64,000 bases of DNA from Gillisia sp. Hel1_33_143 (GCF_900104765.1 NZ_LT629737.1:682001-746000); one strand, 5' to 3'; shown: positions 52,481-61,671, numbered from the stretch's first letter. Made by a program: numbers and translations. The notes: generated by a model from the sequence alone, not told the origin.

Positions 52481-53677
52481 ATGAAATTAGCCCTTGTAAC
52501 CGCATTTCCTCCGAGTAAAGTAACTCTTAACGAGTATGGATATCACCTTGCAAAGCATTTTGCTAACAATCCGGAAGTAGACGAACTGATCCTGATAACA
52601 GATCATACTTCAGAAGCAAAACAACTAGATTTCGAAGCGCCACATTGTAAGATCACAGTGAAAGAAAGCTGGAAGTTTAACAGCTACAAAAATGTTATCA
52701 ATATCTATAAAAGTATTAATGAGACTAAACCAGATGCTGTTTTATTCAATCTACAATTCATGAAATTTGGAGATAAGAAGATCCCGGCAGCTTTAGGATT
52801 ATTTCTACCATTTATTTGCAAGTTAAAAGGAATTCCTACTGTAGCTTTACTACACAACATTCTAGAGCACGTAGATCTTAGCAATGCAGGTTTTACAGAT
52901 AATCGTATCTTAAAAAGCATCTTTAATTTTATAGGCACTAGTCTTACCAGAGTAGTTCTAAAAGCAGACGTTGTTGCGGTAACCATTGCAAAATATGTTG
53001 AAGTTCTTAATGAGAAGTATAACGCTAAGAATGTTTCACTTTTACCTCATGGATCTTTTGAAACTCCAGCAGAACCAAACTATGAGCTTCCAAAAGGCCC
53101 AAAAAAGATAATGACTTTCGGGAAATTTGGAACCTATAAGAAAGTAGAAATTTTAATTGAAGCCGTAGAAAAATTACGACTTACTTCTAATGAAGAGTTG
53201 GAGATCGTAATTGCAGGAACAGATAGCCCAAATACTCTAGGATACTTAAAAAGTGTTGAAGAAAGATATAGTCATGTTCCAGGCATTACGTTTACAGGTT
53301 ATGTTGCAGAAGAAGATGTACCTGTAATTTTTGGAGAAAGCACCGTAGTTGCCTTTCCTTACACTTCTACCACAGGAAGTTCTGGAGTGTTACATCAGGC
53401 AGGAAGTTACGGGAAAGCGGTAGTAATGCCCAATCTGGGAGATCTAGCGCTTTTAGTAGAAGATGAAGGATATACTGGAGAATTTTTTGAACCAGGAGAT
53501 GTAGATTCCTTAGCTATATCTATCGCAAAGATCATTGAAAGCGATGCGCATAGAATTGAAATTAGTAAAACCAATTATAAAGCTGCCTGTAGCCTACCAA
53601 TGGAAACTATAGCACAGATGTATGTAGATGAGTTTAACAATATTATAGTATCTAAAGCTAATTTGAAATATGCTTAA
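52481..53677 (+). CDS. Family 4 glycosyltransferase
   Basis: A 398-residue cytosolic GT-B enzyme. N-terminal ALVTAFPPSKVTLNEYGYHLAKHF (about 3-26) is the acceptor-side Rossmann start; IMTFGKFGTYKKVEILIEAVEKL (about 209-231) opens the donor half; VAFPYTSTTGSSGVLHQAGSYGKAVVMPNLG (about 289-319) is the nucleotide-sugar loop. It adds one sugar to a growing glycan, nature unknown. Its stop overlaps by 20 bp the stop of the convergent GH5-like gene. Confidence 0.88.
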   Translation: MKLALVTAFPPSKVTLNEYGYHLAKHFANNPEVDELILITDHTSEAKQLDFEAPHCKITVKESWKFNSYKNVINIYKSINETKPDAVLFNLQFMKFGDKKIPAALGLFLPFICKLKGIPTVALLHNILEHVDLSNAGFTDNRILKSIFNFIGTSLTRVVLKADVVAVTIAKYVEVLNEKYNAKNVSLLPHGSFETPAEPNYELPKGPKKIMTFGKFGTYKKVEILIEAVEKLRLTSNEELEIVIAGTDSPNTLGYLKSVEERYSHVPGITFTGYVAEEDVPVIFGESTVVAFPYTSTTGSSGVLHQAGSYGKAVVMPNLGDLALLVEDEGYTGEFFEPGDVDSLAISIAKIIESDAHRIEISKTNYKAACSLPMETIAQMYVDEFNNIIVSKANLKYA

Positions 53678-55208
53678 AAGCAGGTTTTTCCTTACCGTAA
53701 GCATCTAAAAACCCAAAATGTTTTTGCCTTGCTTTCCTCCAAGGTAAAACTCCTACTACATTAGATGGAACCTCATTAAAATCATACAATGTCCAAGACA
53801 TGAATGCAAGCTTTTCTTTAGATAGGAAAGCTTGCATTACTTTATAATATTCTGCCTGTTCATCCAAACTATACCCTAAAGGGTTCCATATACCAGAATA
53901 AGAAGATCTTCCAAATTCTCCTAAGATCATAGGCTTATTAACAACAATTTTAAGTTTTGAATATGCTTCTTTAAATTCTTCCGGAGATCTATAATAATGA
54001 AATGAGATTAAGTCTAGTTCTTCTTGAAGAATTTCAGCTTTAGATGGGTCAGACCACCCAACCGTTACCAAATGCACAGGATCTTCTTTTTTAATGATCT
54101 TATTTAGATTAGATAACCAGTCTATAACATTTTGAGCGCCTCTGCTATCAAAATCCAGATCTGGTTCATTCTTAAGATCATAAGCCAAAAGGGCTTTTTT
54201 ATCTTTGAGCGCAGTTACAATTTGGCGCGCATGCTCATGCGTAAGAGTCCAATTTAGAACATCATAATCTCCATAAAAATCAAAAAGACAAACCACAACC
54301 TTGAGGTCTAATTTTTCTGCAAGATCCATTAAAATAAGTAGTTTTTTCAATTTCTCCTCTTTAACATCTGCTTTCCCAAAATCATCATAAGGCACAAAAA
54401 TTCGCAATGTATTTAATCCTGCGTTTTTGATGATGGTAAAGTCTCTAGCTAGAATATCAGAATCAAAATCTTCTCCAAAAAGATCCCAGGCGGTTGCCTG
54501 AGGGTAATAATTAATACCTTTTATATCAAAGGGATTTCCATTGTAAAGCAATTGTTTGTTTTCTACTTTCCAGTTTATTTGCGGTTTGTTCACCACCTCC
54601 ACTTTTTCTGGAGCAATTCTTACCTGATGTCTAATTCGCCAAAATCCATCTTCCAGCAGCATTATAACCTTATAGGTAGCAGTATCTGTAACCGTTGCTA
54701 TAGATTGTTCATCTAAAAATGAGTGCCTATATTCCACCACATTCTTATCTGTGAACATAATAAATTGACCGTCTGCACTGTAGAATTCTAATTTTGGATG
54801 GTGTTCTACAGAAGTTGATTTAAAATGTAATTTTTCTTTTTTGTTAAATTTGAGATTCTTAAAAAGGTTTACCCGAGCACTATCTGTATAGTAATCTGCA
54901 ATTCCATCATCTTTATTGGTACTAAGAGCAACTTGTTTTACATACCATGCATTAAGATAATCGCGCTCAATTTCTTGTAAACGCTCTTTTTCTATAGGTC
55001 TACCTTCCACGTTAGTAGTATCCCATATTATCTTAGGAAGATACATTCTTGTGCCTTTAATCTCGGTATGCAACATGGTAGATCTCTCTGCTCCCGTATT
55101 TAGAAAACCTAACACAGAGCTAATTCCAAAGATTATTAGCCCATTCAAAGCTAAGAAGCTAAGAATTATTAAAGCCCTATATAGATTTTTATTGATCTTT
55201 TCTCGCAT
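53658..55208 (-). CDS. Membrane-anchored GH5-like glycoside hydrolase with NTF2-like domain
   Basis: A 516-residue protein with one N-terminal helix (about 11-34), an NTF2/SnoaL-like domain (about 80-200; YYTDSARVNLFKNL, KVIMLLEDGFWRIRH) and a TIM-barrel (210-516) of the GH5/cellulase clan. FDIKGINYYPQ opens the barrel; the acid/base is Glu348 in LKNEPD and the nucleophile Glu431 in MILGEFG. The catalytic domain faces the periplasm and probably trims the polymer during export. It is last of a three-gene operon with tight overlaps (1 and 4 bp). Confidence 0.8.
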   Translation of the reverse strand: MREKINKNLYRALIILSFLALNGLIIFGISSVLGFLNTGAERSTMLHTEIKGTRMYLPKIIWDTTNVEGRPIEKERLQEIERDYLNAWYVKQVALSTNKDDGIADYYTDSARVNLFKNLKFNKKEKLHFKSTSVEHHPKLEFYSADGQFIMFTDKNVVEYRHSFLDEQSIATVTDTATYKVIMLLEDGFWRIRHQVRIAPEKVEVVNKPQINWKVENKQLLYNGNPFDIKGINYYPQATAWDLFGEDFDSDILARDFTIIKNAGLNTLRIFVPYDDFGKADVKEEKLKKLLILMDLAEKLDLKVVVCLFDFYGDYDVLNWTLTHEHARQIVTALKDKKALLAYDLKNEPDLDFDSRGAQNVIDWLSNLNKIIKKEDPVHLVTVGWSDPSKAEILQEELDLISFHYYRSPEEFKEAYSKLKIVVNKPMILGEFGRSSYSGIWNPLGYSLDEQAEYYKVMQAFLSKEKLAFMSWTLYDFNEVPSNVVGVLPWRKARQKHFGFLDAYGKEKPAFKHISN

Positions 55209-56410
55209 TAAAATGTTACCTGAATAGATTTGGATACTCCCAAGGTTATTACCTTAAAAGTATATTTTTCTGATCTAAGATCTTTATTGTTCAGTTCAAA
55301 TTCAACAATTCCGGTTTCTGAAGTCTCAATCATTCTTGCCACCACATCACCTTTACTGTTTTCAATTTTTAAAACTACTTCAGCCCCATCCGGAATGATC
55401 TGATTCATAAAACTTTTTATAGGTCCAACTTTTAGTATTTTTTCATGCTCCAGAAGTACTATTGGGAAATCTTCTAATGCTGCTTTAAAATTAAGTTGAA
55501 GAATATCACTTTGAGCCATTCCGGTTACATTTGCCTGAATCTCCCAGCTATCTTCCGCGCTAGGGTGCAACACTTTTACGGTAGCTATTCCATCTATGCT
55601 CCCGGCGGAAGATTCCAAAATAGCACCAGCATTATTAGTAATTATAAAATTTACCATGGTTCCATCAGACACTATATTATCAAATTCATCTTTTAAAATA
55701 GTAGTTTTAATACTGGCTATCTGATTACCATCTGCAAAATTATGTTGTCTCTGTGCTAGAATTTTAAAATCAGTTGCGGTAGATGGATATACAAAACTTA
55801 CCAGTTCTTTAGTTTGAATATCATTACTTTCTACGCCCACAAGAATTTTTGCTGAAGTATGTTTACTGAAAATATTTTTCCAACTAAACATATTCTCTGT
55901 GAGTTGTATTGTATTTTGAAGATCTCCTAAAAAGAACTCGGCTATATCCACCGTGGTATTATCTGGCGTTGGATTATCAAATTTATCTGTGGGAATAGCA
56001 ACCAGCATACTAAAATCTCTATCTCCAGCTTGTATACTTCTAGGTCCAAAATAGGTCTCTATCAATATTGGTTGCACTTCTGGCTGAATGGTAAAAGAAC
56101 CATTTTGAAGAATTTTTCCATCGCGTATTAATTGCCAGGAAACCAATCCAGCCTTGTTTGAAATAAAAGACGGGATTTGAAAGTAACTTTTTTGATCATC
56201 TTCTGTAGGGGTAATAATTGTACTCCCGTAAGAATATTGTAAATTCATAAATGTCTTTACGCTAGTTGAGTCAAATTCAACTCTTATCTTTTCACCTGTT
56301 TCATATAAAGCTTTAAATTTTAGTTGATTACCTGTTGAATCCACAACCCTACCTTCTTCAGAAAAATTACTGAAGAGTACTAGAAATGCTATAATAAGAA
56401 TATTTCTCAT
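55208..56410 (-). CDS. Exported Ig-like (invasin-type) repeat protein
   Basis: A 400-residue exported protein: signal peptide (1-15), then at least three beta-sandwich segments resembling bacterial Ig-like domains (about 90-190, 200-300, 310-400). TKDELVSFVYPSTA-like linkers and VKVLHPSAEDSWEIQANV are typical of invasin/intimin domains. No enzyme motif is seen. It lies between GH5-like and GT-C-like genes with overlapping ends, so it may be a periplasmic scaffold for the synthase complex. Family assignment is by eye and only moderate. Confidence 0.65.
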   Translation of the reverse strand: MRNILIIAFLVLFSNFSEEGRVVDSTGNQLKFKALYETGEKIRVEFDSTSVKTFMNLQYSYGSTIITPTEDDQKSYFQIPSFISNKAGLVSWQLIRDGKILQNGSFTIQPEVQPILIETYFGPRSIQAGDRDFSMLVAIPTDKFDNPTPDNTTVDIAEFFLGDLQNTIQLTENMFSWKNIFSKHTSAKILVGVESNDIQTKELVSFVYPSTATDFKILAQRQHNFADGNQIASIKTTILKDEFDNIVSDGTMVNFIITNNAGAILESSAGSIDGIATVKVLHPSAEDSWEIQANVTGMAQSDILQLNFKAALEDFPIVLLEHEKILKVGPIKSFMNQIIPDGAEVVLKIENSKGDVVARMIETSETGIVEFELNNKDLRSEKYTFKVITLGVSKSIQVTF

Positions 56411-59400
56411 CTTGGATTGCCAATATAATTATTCAAATCTACCTTTATATAATTAAACGTTTCTGCCTCCACACGCTGCAAGTTCAAATTGAGTTGCTCT
56501 GCGTTTCGGTCTGGGATCACTTTCCCGGCTATTGAAGTATTTGGAAGTCCGTTAACAAATACATTTTTCATAGAATCATCAATGATCTTCAAACCATTAA
56601 GCTTTGGGAAATCATTATAGAAACTTTGCTTTCTTTGCACCCGTATTCCATTTTGCAGATATAGATGTTCTACCCAAATAAGATCCTTTTGCTCATTATA
56701 ATAAGAGAATAATACCTGCGGAATGGTAACTTCCTGTACCCCAAAATTAAATAAAGAACCCTGAAGTCTTTCCCCTTCCACTCCCATAGAATTTACGGCA
56801 ACACTTTTATAAAGATCTGTAATAGCCACATTCCCTGCACACTGTAAGTTGAATTTTACGGGCTTATCTTTTAGCAAAATGGGAGTAAATTGTGCAGGAT
56901 CAAAAGTTTCTGGAATAGCAGAATTCTTCTCCAGCCAAGCTATGCCTTCAAAATCTACTCTAAAGCTAGTGATCTCTTTCGGCATTAATTTATGATTCAT
57001 GGTTTGTCTGGCATTATAAGATGCCAGTTCATTATTAGCTTCATCATATAAAGTACCTTTAATAACAACATCTGCCGGCATAAAATCTATATTCTGAATT
57101 TCTCCTATAATGGCATATCTACCATTGTACTCAATCAATTTAGCAGAAAGCACTTCTAGTACAGGCTGCTTTAATATATCTTCATGGTAAGTTTGCTGGG
57201 TAGAGATCTTTCTTCTTCCATGATTATAGAACTTTGTGTTATTCTCAGAAAAGAACTGATCTGGTGGTAGATCATTATCTATTGTTGCCGGTTCTATAAA
57301 CCACTTATTCTTAATTTTTTTAAGATAATGAACATCCTCCTTTTTAATCATTTCTAAAGCTGTGATCCAATTGGTAGCTGTTTTGGCGATCGCAACAGAA
57401 TCGTTTACACTTTCAATTTCTACATGTATACTATCCAATTTAGCATAAGAGCTCAAAATACCATCGGTTACAGATACTTCCAGCATATATTGTGAAAGGT
57501 TTTTACCTGAATTTGGATCTAAATAGCTATGTGCTCTCTCAAATTCTTTAAAATCTAGGGCATCATAATAAGCTTCCACTACATTCTCTGGGCTAATTTG
57601 AGTGCTATTTTCAAAATAAACCCATGCAGAAAGTGCCAAAATAAGCAGTGTTAGCCCGTAAGCCCATAAATGATTGATCTTTACAATTAGTGGATTAAAC
57701 CTTTTATATTCAATTCCATATTTTAGAAAATCTGGTTTTGCAGGTATCTTCGTTTTTAAAGTATTCCACCAAATAAGTTGGAAATTTATGATAAAAGCAA
57801 TTATAACGGTTAGAATTGGAATGATGCCCCACATTAATTTTAGAAATAGCGGTACATCTTCTATGCTAATAACCTTGGATAGGGGTGGTACATTAAGCTT
57901 CTCCCATACCATAATCCCATTCTCCAGCTGTTGTAATCTTTGCCACCCACTAAAATACAGAATTGGATCATAGAACTTATCATTAGAGAAAATGTACTTT
58001 AAATTGTATTTCTCTGGTACCGCTAAGAATTGCTGTAATGAACCTATACCTTCTACTCCTCTAAACTTTGAATTCTCTAAGCGTTCTACAGCTCTTGTGG
58101 TAAGTTCTGGTAATCTACGTGCAGAATGATAATTTCCATCTACCGTTAGGGCTTTTGTTTGAGCAGAGAGCCATGCCATTTGATCTCCAAAACCAAGGGT
58201 TAAAAATCTCCAATGATCGTGCTGATCTTGATTTAGAAAGTTAATAATAGGAAGCGATTTTATTTGCTGCGGCTGCATTGGCCTAAAATAGCTCATGCTT
58301 AGGGTGAAAACACTTATAAATAAGAACACAGCTACAAGAAATCCACCTATTAATCTATGGTACACCGCTCCAAACCTATCCTGAATTCTTTGTTTTAGAT
58401 CACCTTCAGAAAACCTATAAGCAAATTCTCCAAACATGGGTAGCGCCATTATAGAGCCCCAAAGGGTAAACCTATCTAGGGTTAAAATATTAAAGGCAGT
58501 ATCGCCTAGTAGAAGCTTGGGAATTGGAGTGGTTCCACCGGTTCCCAATATAAATAACATCAGAAATGATAATCCAAAAAATATATATCTCTTAGAAAAA
58601 TAGCGATAAATAATATATGGAAATAGAAAAAATAAGATTCCCCATGGAATAATAAAGAACACTAAACCAGAAGAAGTAACCTCTATAAAACTATCTCTAC
58701 TCCCATGCGGAATTGGTACTTGTGTAATTGGATTATTCTTTGAATTTATCCAGTACGGCAGAATACAAAAAACTATAAGGAATAGAGAGCTAAAGCCAAA
58801 GATTACTATTCTTTTAAAAAGTTTGAAAAACGAATTTAGAAATACCCTAAAAGTTACATCCTTAAATGAGCCTGCAATTTCTCTTGAATGATCCATGATC
58901 ACCATTCCTATTAAAGGAAAGATAAAAAATATCATTCCAAAAATTGGAGTTACATGATGCGATGTTACTGTTACCGCTATTAAAGAAACGGCTCTTAGAA
59001 AATACTTCCACTTCCCTGTTTTAATATACAGATAGATCTCGGGCAAAGAATGCATAAGCACAGAGAGGCCTATGATACTTGGGAGCTGTCCAAAAATATG
59101 CAAAGTTTCTACAAAAGAGGATGAAAACACTGCTAGTAAAGCAGCATAACCAGCTACTTTTCTATTAGCGGTAATAAGCAAAGAGTATCTATAAACCCCG
59201 GTAATAAATAAGATCACCGCTATTATAGCTGTGGTAAATAGCCCAAATTTAAGTCCGCCAATATAGGAGAACAGCGCAATGGCCTGATGTACCAGCGGTG
59301 GATATCCCATTACTGTAAACCCCGTATACCATTTATAGTTCCAAGGTTCAAACCAATTGTTAGAATAATGCTCTGCAAAAAATAGGTGTATAAGTGCATC

Positions 59401-59505
59401 ATACGTATTTTCTAAGGTGAAGAAAATACTGGAAGAATGAAACACTATTCCTATGATTAAGGCAGCAATTAAGTATTTATTGGTGGCTTCTTTTAGACCT
59501 TGCAT
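56407..59505 (-). CDS. Large GT-C-like membrane protein (PTPS-related family) with NTF2-like and FxLYD-like domains
   Basis: A 1032-residue protein. Residues 10-590 hold about thirteen helices; the first periplasmic loop has ENTYDALIHLFFAEHY (Asp36, His40), the acidic position of GT-C glycosyltransferases, in the layout of the 6-pyruvoyl-tetrahydropterin-synthase-related membrane family. After a last helix (about 638-656) comes an NTF2-like domain (665-770; VVEAYYDALDFKEFERAHSYL, KNKWFIEP), then beta-domains of FxLYD type (800-1030; IIGEIQNIDFMPADVVIKGTLYD). It would transfer lipid-linked sugar in the periplasm or polymerise it. First gene of the operon with the Ig-like and GH5-like genes. 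Confidence 0.75.
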   Translation of the reverse strand: MQGLKEATNKYLIAALIIGIVFHSSSIFFTLENTYDALIHLFFAEHYSNNWFEPWNYKWYTGFTVMGYPPLVHQAIALFSYIGGLKFGLFTTAIIAVILFITGVYRYSLLITANRKVAGYAALLAVFSSSFVETLHIFGQLPSIIGLSVLMHSLPEIYLYIKTGKWKYFLRAVSLIAVTVTSHHVTPIFGMIFFIFPLIGMVIMDHSREIAGSFKDVTFRVFLNSFFKLFKRIVIFGFSSLFLIVFCILPYWINSKNNPITQVPIPHGSRDSFIEVTSSGLVFFIIPWGILFFLFPYIIYRYFSKRYIFFGLSFLMLFILGTGGTTPIPKLLLGDTAFNILTLDRFTLWGSIMALPMFGEFAYRFSEGDLKQRIQDRFGAVYHRLIGGFLVAVFLFISVFTLSMSYFRPMQPQQIKSLPIINFLNQDQHDHWRFLTLGFGDQMAWLSAQTKALTVDGNYHSARRLPELTTRAVERLENSKFRGVEGIGSLQQFLAVPEKYNLKYIFSNDKFYDPILYFSGWQRLQQLENGIMVWEKLNVPPLSKVISIEDVPLFLKLMWGIIPILTVIIAFIINFQLIWWNTLKTKIPAKPDFLKYGIEYKRFNPLIVKINHLWAYGLTLLILALSAWVYFENSTQISPENVVEAYYDALDFKEFERAHSYLDPNSGKNLSQYMLEVSVTDGILSSYAKLDSIHVEIESVNDSVAIAKTATNWITALEMIKKEDVHYLKKIKNKWFIEPATIDNDLPPDQFFSENNTKFYNHGRRKISTQQTYHEDILKQPVLEVLSAKLIEYNGRYAIIGEIQNIDFMPADVVIKGTLYDEANNELASYNARQTMNHKLMPKEITSFRVDFEGIAWLEKNSAIPETFDPAQFTPILLKDKPVKFNLQCAGNVAITDLYKSVAVNSMGVEGERLQGSLFNFGVQEVTIPQVLFSYYNEQKDLIWVEHLYLQNGIRVQRKQSFYNDFPKLNGLKIIDDSMKNVFVNGLPNTSIAGKVIPDRNAEQLNLNLQRVEAETFNYIKVDLNNYIGNPR

Positions 59506-59555
59506 GTATTGTAATTAGTTGACATAAAGATAAGTGAAGCTTAAAAGGCATCAAA

Positions 59556-59586
59556 TTCAATCATCGTATCGAACGTTCCATTCATC
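59556..59586. promoter_or_regulatory. LytTR-type direct repeat between GT-C-like and REC-GT2 genes
   Basis: TTCAATCATC (59556) and TCCATTCATC (59577) are 21 bp apart in the divergent region, 51 bp from the GT-C-like ATG and 85 bp from the REC-GT2 ATG. The -7-like TAGAATTTA lies 27 bp downstream of the second repeat. Confidence 0.65.
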
Positions 59587-59671
59587 GAATCAAACCTACG
59601 CATTTATCTAATATAGAATTTATGATCGGTATATCCATATACTTTTACATCAGAATTTAATCTTAATCGCC

Positions 59672-60832
59672 ATGAAAATATTAGCCGTAGATGACCAGCA
59701 ATTAGTTTTAATGCCTCTAGAAAAGAGATTGAAAGATCTCGGGTATGAGGTAAAAACCTCAACTCATTCTGAAAGTGCTTTAGAACTTTATAAAAGTTTT
59801 CAGCCAGATCTTTTAATCTTAGATATTAATATGCCTGGAACTTCTGGAATTGAAATTATAAGATATATTAGAAATTGGCTTAAAGACGAAACTCCTATTA
59901 TGGTTCTTTCTGGTAATACCGATGAAAAGATCCTTTTAGAAGCTTTTGAGCTTGGCATTCATGATTTTATGAAAAAACCTCTTAGCTTGGATGAGATCTC
60001 TGCTAGAGTTAAAAGATTGGTAGGTCCTGCTTTAGAAAACGAAAAAATTATTACTACCAACTCTATTCTTCAAAATAGATGTGTAGGTGTGGTTATACCT
60101 TGTTATAATGAAGAAAAGAGATTAAAATCTAAAGAATTTATAGATTTCATAGAAGGAAATTCTGGATATCACTTTTGTTTTGTGAATGATGGAAGTTCAG
60201 ACAAGACCATAGAAGTATTAGAGCAATTACGTGCCGGAAGAGAACACTACATAAGTATCTATGATTGTGAGAAAAATGGAGGAAAAGCAGAGGCTGTAAG
60301 ACAAGGGCTTTTGCATATGGCACAATATGATGATCTAGATTATCTAGGCTTTTTAGATGCAGATCTTTCTACAGACCTTACAGATTTTGATGATCTGGTA
60401 AAAACAATTTCTACCACAGATTTTCAAATTGTAAATGGTTCTAGAATAAGTAGAATGGGAGCAAATATCACTAAAGAAAGTGCAAGAAAGCTAATTAGTA
60501 TGACCATTAATCTTATTATTTGCAACATTCTAGGAATGTCTTTTAGAGATACTCAATGTGGAGCAAAGATCATGAGAAAAGAATTGATCCCGATTGCTTT
60601 TAATAAACCTTTCCTTACAAAGTGGCTATTTGATGTTGAAATATTTATGAGAATGAAGCATCATTTTGGTAAAGAAAAAGCCAGAGATATTATATGTGAG
60701 CAACCATTAAAAAGATGGATACACGCAGACGGATCTAAACTTTCTATGAAGGATTCTGCTAAAATTGGATTTCAATTGATACATATCTACTGGAACTATA
60801 CAGGAAAAAACACATTCCAAAAAGCATCCTAA
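59672..60832 (+). CDS. Response-regulator receiver fused to family 2 glycosyltransferase
   Basis: A 386-residue fusion. Residues 1-125 are a receiver (LAVDDQQ, phosphoacceptor Asp51 in LILDINMPG, VLSGNTDEK, MKKPLSLDE). Residues 135-386 are a GT2 enzyme of the dolichyl-phosphate-mannose-synthase type: VVIPCYNEEKRL, VNDGSSDKT, GFLDADLSTD (metal-binding DxD region), DTQCGAKIM and FDVEIFMR. Phosphorylation of Asp51 could directly switch production of a polyprenyl-linked sugar donor for the GT-C-like protein. No transmembrane tail is seen. It is divergent from the GT-C-like operon and shares its LytTR-type operator. Confidence 0.88.
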   Translation: MKILAVDDQQLVLMPLEKRLKDLGYEVKTSTHSESALELYKSFQPDLLILDINMPGTSGIEIIRYIRNWLKDETPIMVLSGNTDEKILLEAFELGIHDFMKKPLSLDEISARVKRLVGPALENEKIITTNSILQNRCVGVVIPCYNEEKRLKSKEFIDFIEGNSGYHFCFVNDGSSDKTIEVLEQLRAGREHYISIYDCEKNGGKAEAVRQGLLHMAQYDDLDYLGFLDADLSTDLTDFDDLVKTISTTDFQIVNGSRISRMGANITKESARKLISMTINLIICNILGMSFRDTQCGAKIMRKELIPIAFNKPFLTKWLFDVEIFMRMKHHFGKEKARDIICEQPLKRWIHADGSKLSMKDSAKIGFQLIHIYWNYTGKNTFQKAS

Positions 60833-60876
60833 ATTTACTATATAAAAGAAAACTATTAATACCCGATTAAATTCTG

Positions 60877-60914
60877 AAAAGACTTCTCTAAACATGGTTA
60901 GAGGAGTCTTTTAT
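60877..60914. terminator. Bidirectional terminator
   Basis: AAAAGACTTCTCTAA (60877-60891) pairs with TTAGAGGAGTCTTTT (60898-60912) with one wobble; A and T tracts on both sides serve the REC-GT2 gene (plus) and the YidD-like gene (minus). Confidence 0.8.
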
Positions 60915-60916
60915 AT

Positions 60917-61210
60917 TTATTCAAACTGTTTCTTTAAATACCTTTCTGCAATTAATTCTTCTGGCAAAATACTATTGTCTGCCAGTAACATTTGCTTCTT
61001 ACCTGTTACCGGGTTTTCAAAAAGAGAATATCCAGGTCTACAGGTTTTAAACCTGTACAGCGCGATCTTTAGACCTTCAATAAAACCGTGATCTTTAGTA
61101 ACAGTATAAATTTTACGAGAACAGGTAGTCTTATATAAACATTTAGGCCTCTTAGGTTCGGGTACCATTTTCCAGAAAATTTCTATACTAATAAGAAGAA
61201 GATATCTCAT
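60917..61210 (-). CDS. yidD: YidD-family protein (membrane-protein insertion efficiency factor-like)
   Basis: A 97-residue protein resembling the divergent YidD proteins of Flavobacteriia: hydrophobic start MRYLLLISIEIFWKMVPEP, then KRPKCLYKTTCSRKIYTVTKDHG (Cys near 24 and 29, the counterpart of the F-x-PSCS motif), IEGLKIALYRFKTCRPGYSLF with a third Cys, and a longer-than-usual C-terminal tail. YidD helps YidC insert proteins into the inner membrane. It is not beside rpmH/rnpA, the classical location, and its conserved PSC motif is relaxed, so this may be a paralogue with another role. Confidence 0.65.
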   Translation of the reverse strand: MRYLLLISIEIFWKMVPEPKRPKCLYKTTCSRKIYTVTKDHGFIEGLKIALYRFKTCRPGYSLFENPVTGKKQMLLADNSILPEELIAERYLKKQFE

Positions 61211-61323
61211 TTTCAGAATTTTAAAAATTATAAATCAAGTACCGTTTCCACTCGCTACCAGCTATAAGAGAATACGTGGTATTTGCAGAAATCCGACACT
61301 CAATTATAAAATTTGATGGGGTA

Positions 61324-61527
61324 CTATATCTTTCCGAAAATACTATCATAACTTTTAATTTCCTTACGGCAATCCATACAAGAAGTATGGTTTAAGTTAA
61401 AATTCAGAAAGTAGGGTAACTGAAGCCTTATTATTAATTCTGATGACGATCTTTCAAAATTCACGCCGAAAAATGGTTGATTTAAAAATTCTTCGATCAT
61501 TTCTCGCTTTTTTAACATTATAGACAT
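61324..61527 (-). CDS. Doubtful small ORF (67 aa)
   Basis: A 67-residue frame from ATG 61527, with a CMDCRKE segment and no signal or membrane helix. It fills part of an 880-bp region with no other gene except the YidD-like one. No homologue is recognised. The start is preceded by AT-rich DNA without a clear -7 box, so it may be chance. Confidence 0.25.
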   Translation of the reverse strand: MSIMLKKREMIEEFLNQPFFGVNFERSSSELIIRLQLPYFLNFNLNHTSCMDCRKEIKSYDSIFGKI

Positions 61528-61658
61528 TTATAGGCAACATCTCTTTTATATGATTTTTTCAATCTCCTTAACTATAATCTTCAGATTATTAAGCTGGTAA
61601 GAAATATTCAGATGCGTTATCACCATCTGTTGCACTATAATTTAAGAAAGCTTTGACT

Positions 61659-61671
61659 ATTGTTTAACAAT
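61659..61671 (+). promoter_or_regulatory. Palindrome upstream of the catalase gene
   Basis: ATTGTT-T-AACAAT is a perfect 6-bp inverted repeat 59-71 bp before the catalase ATG and may be an operator of a peroxide regulator. It does not match the CRP/FNR-like or LytTR-type sites of the window. Confidence 0.35.
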
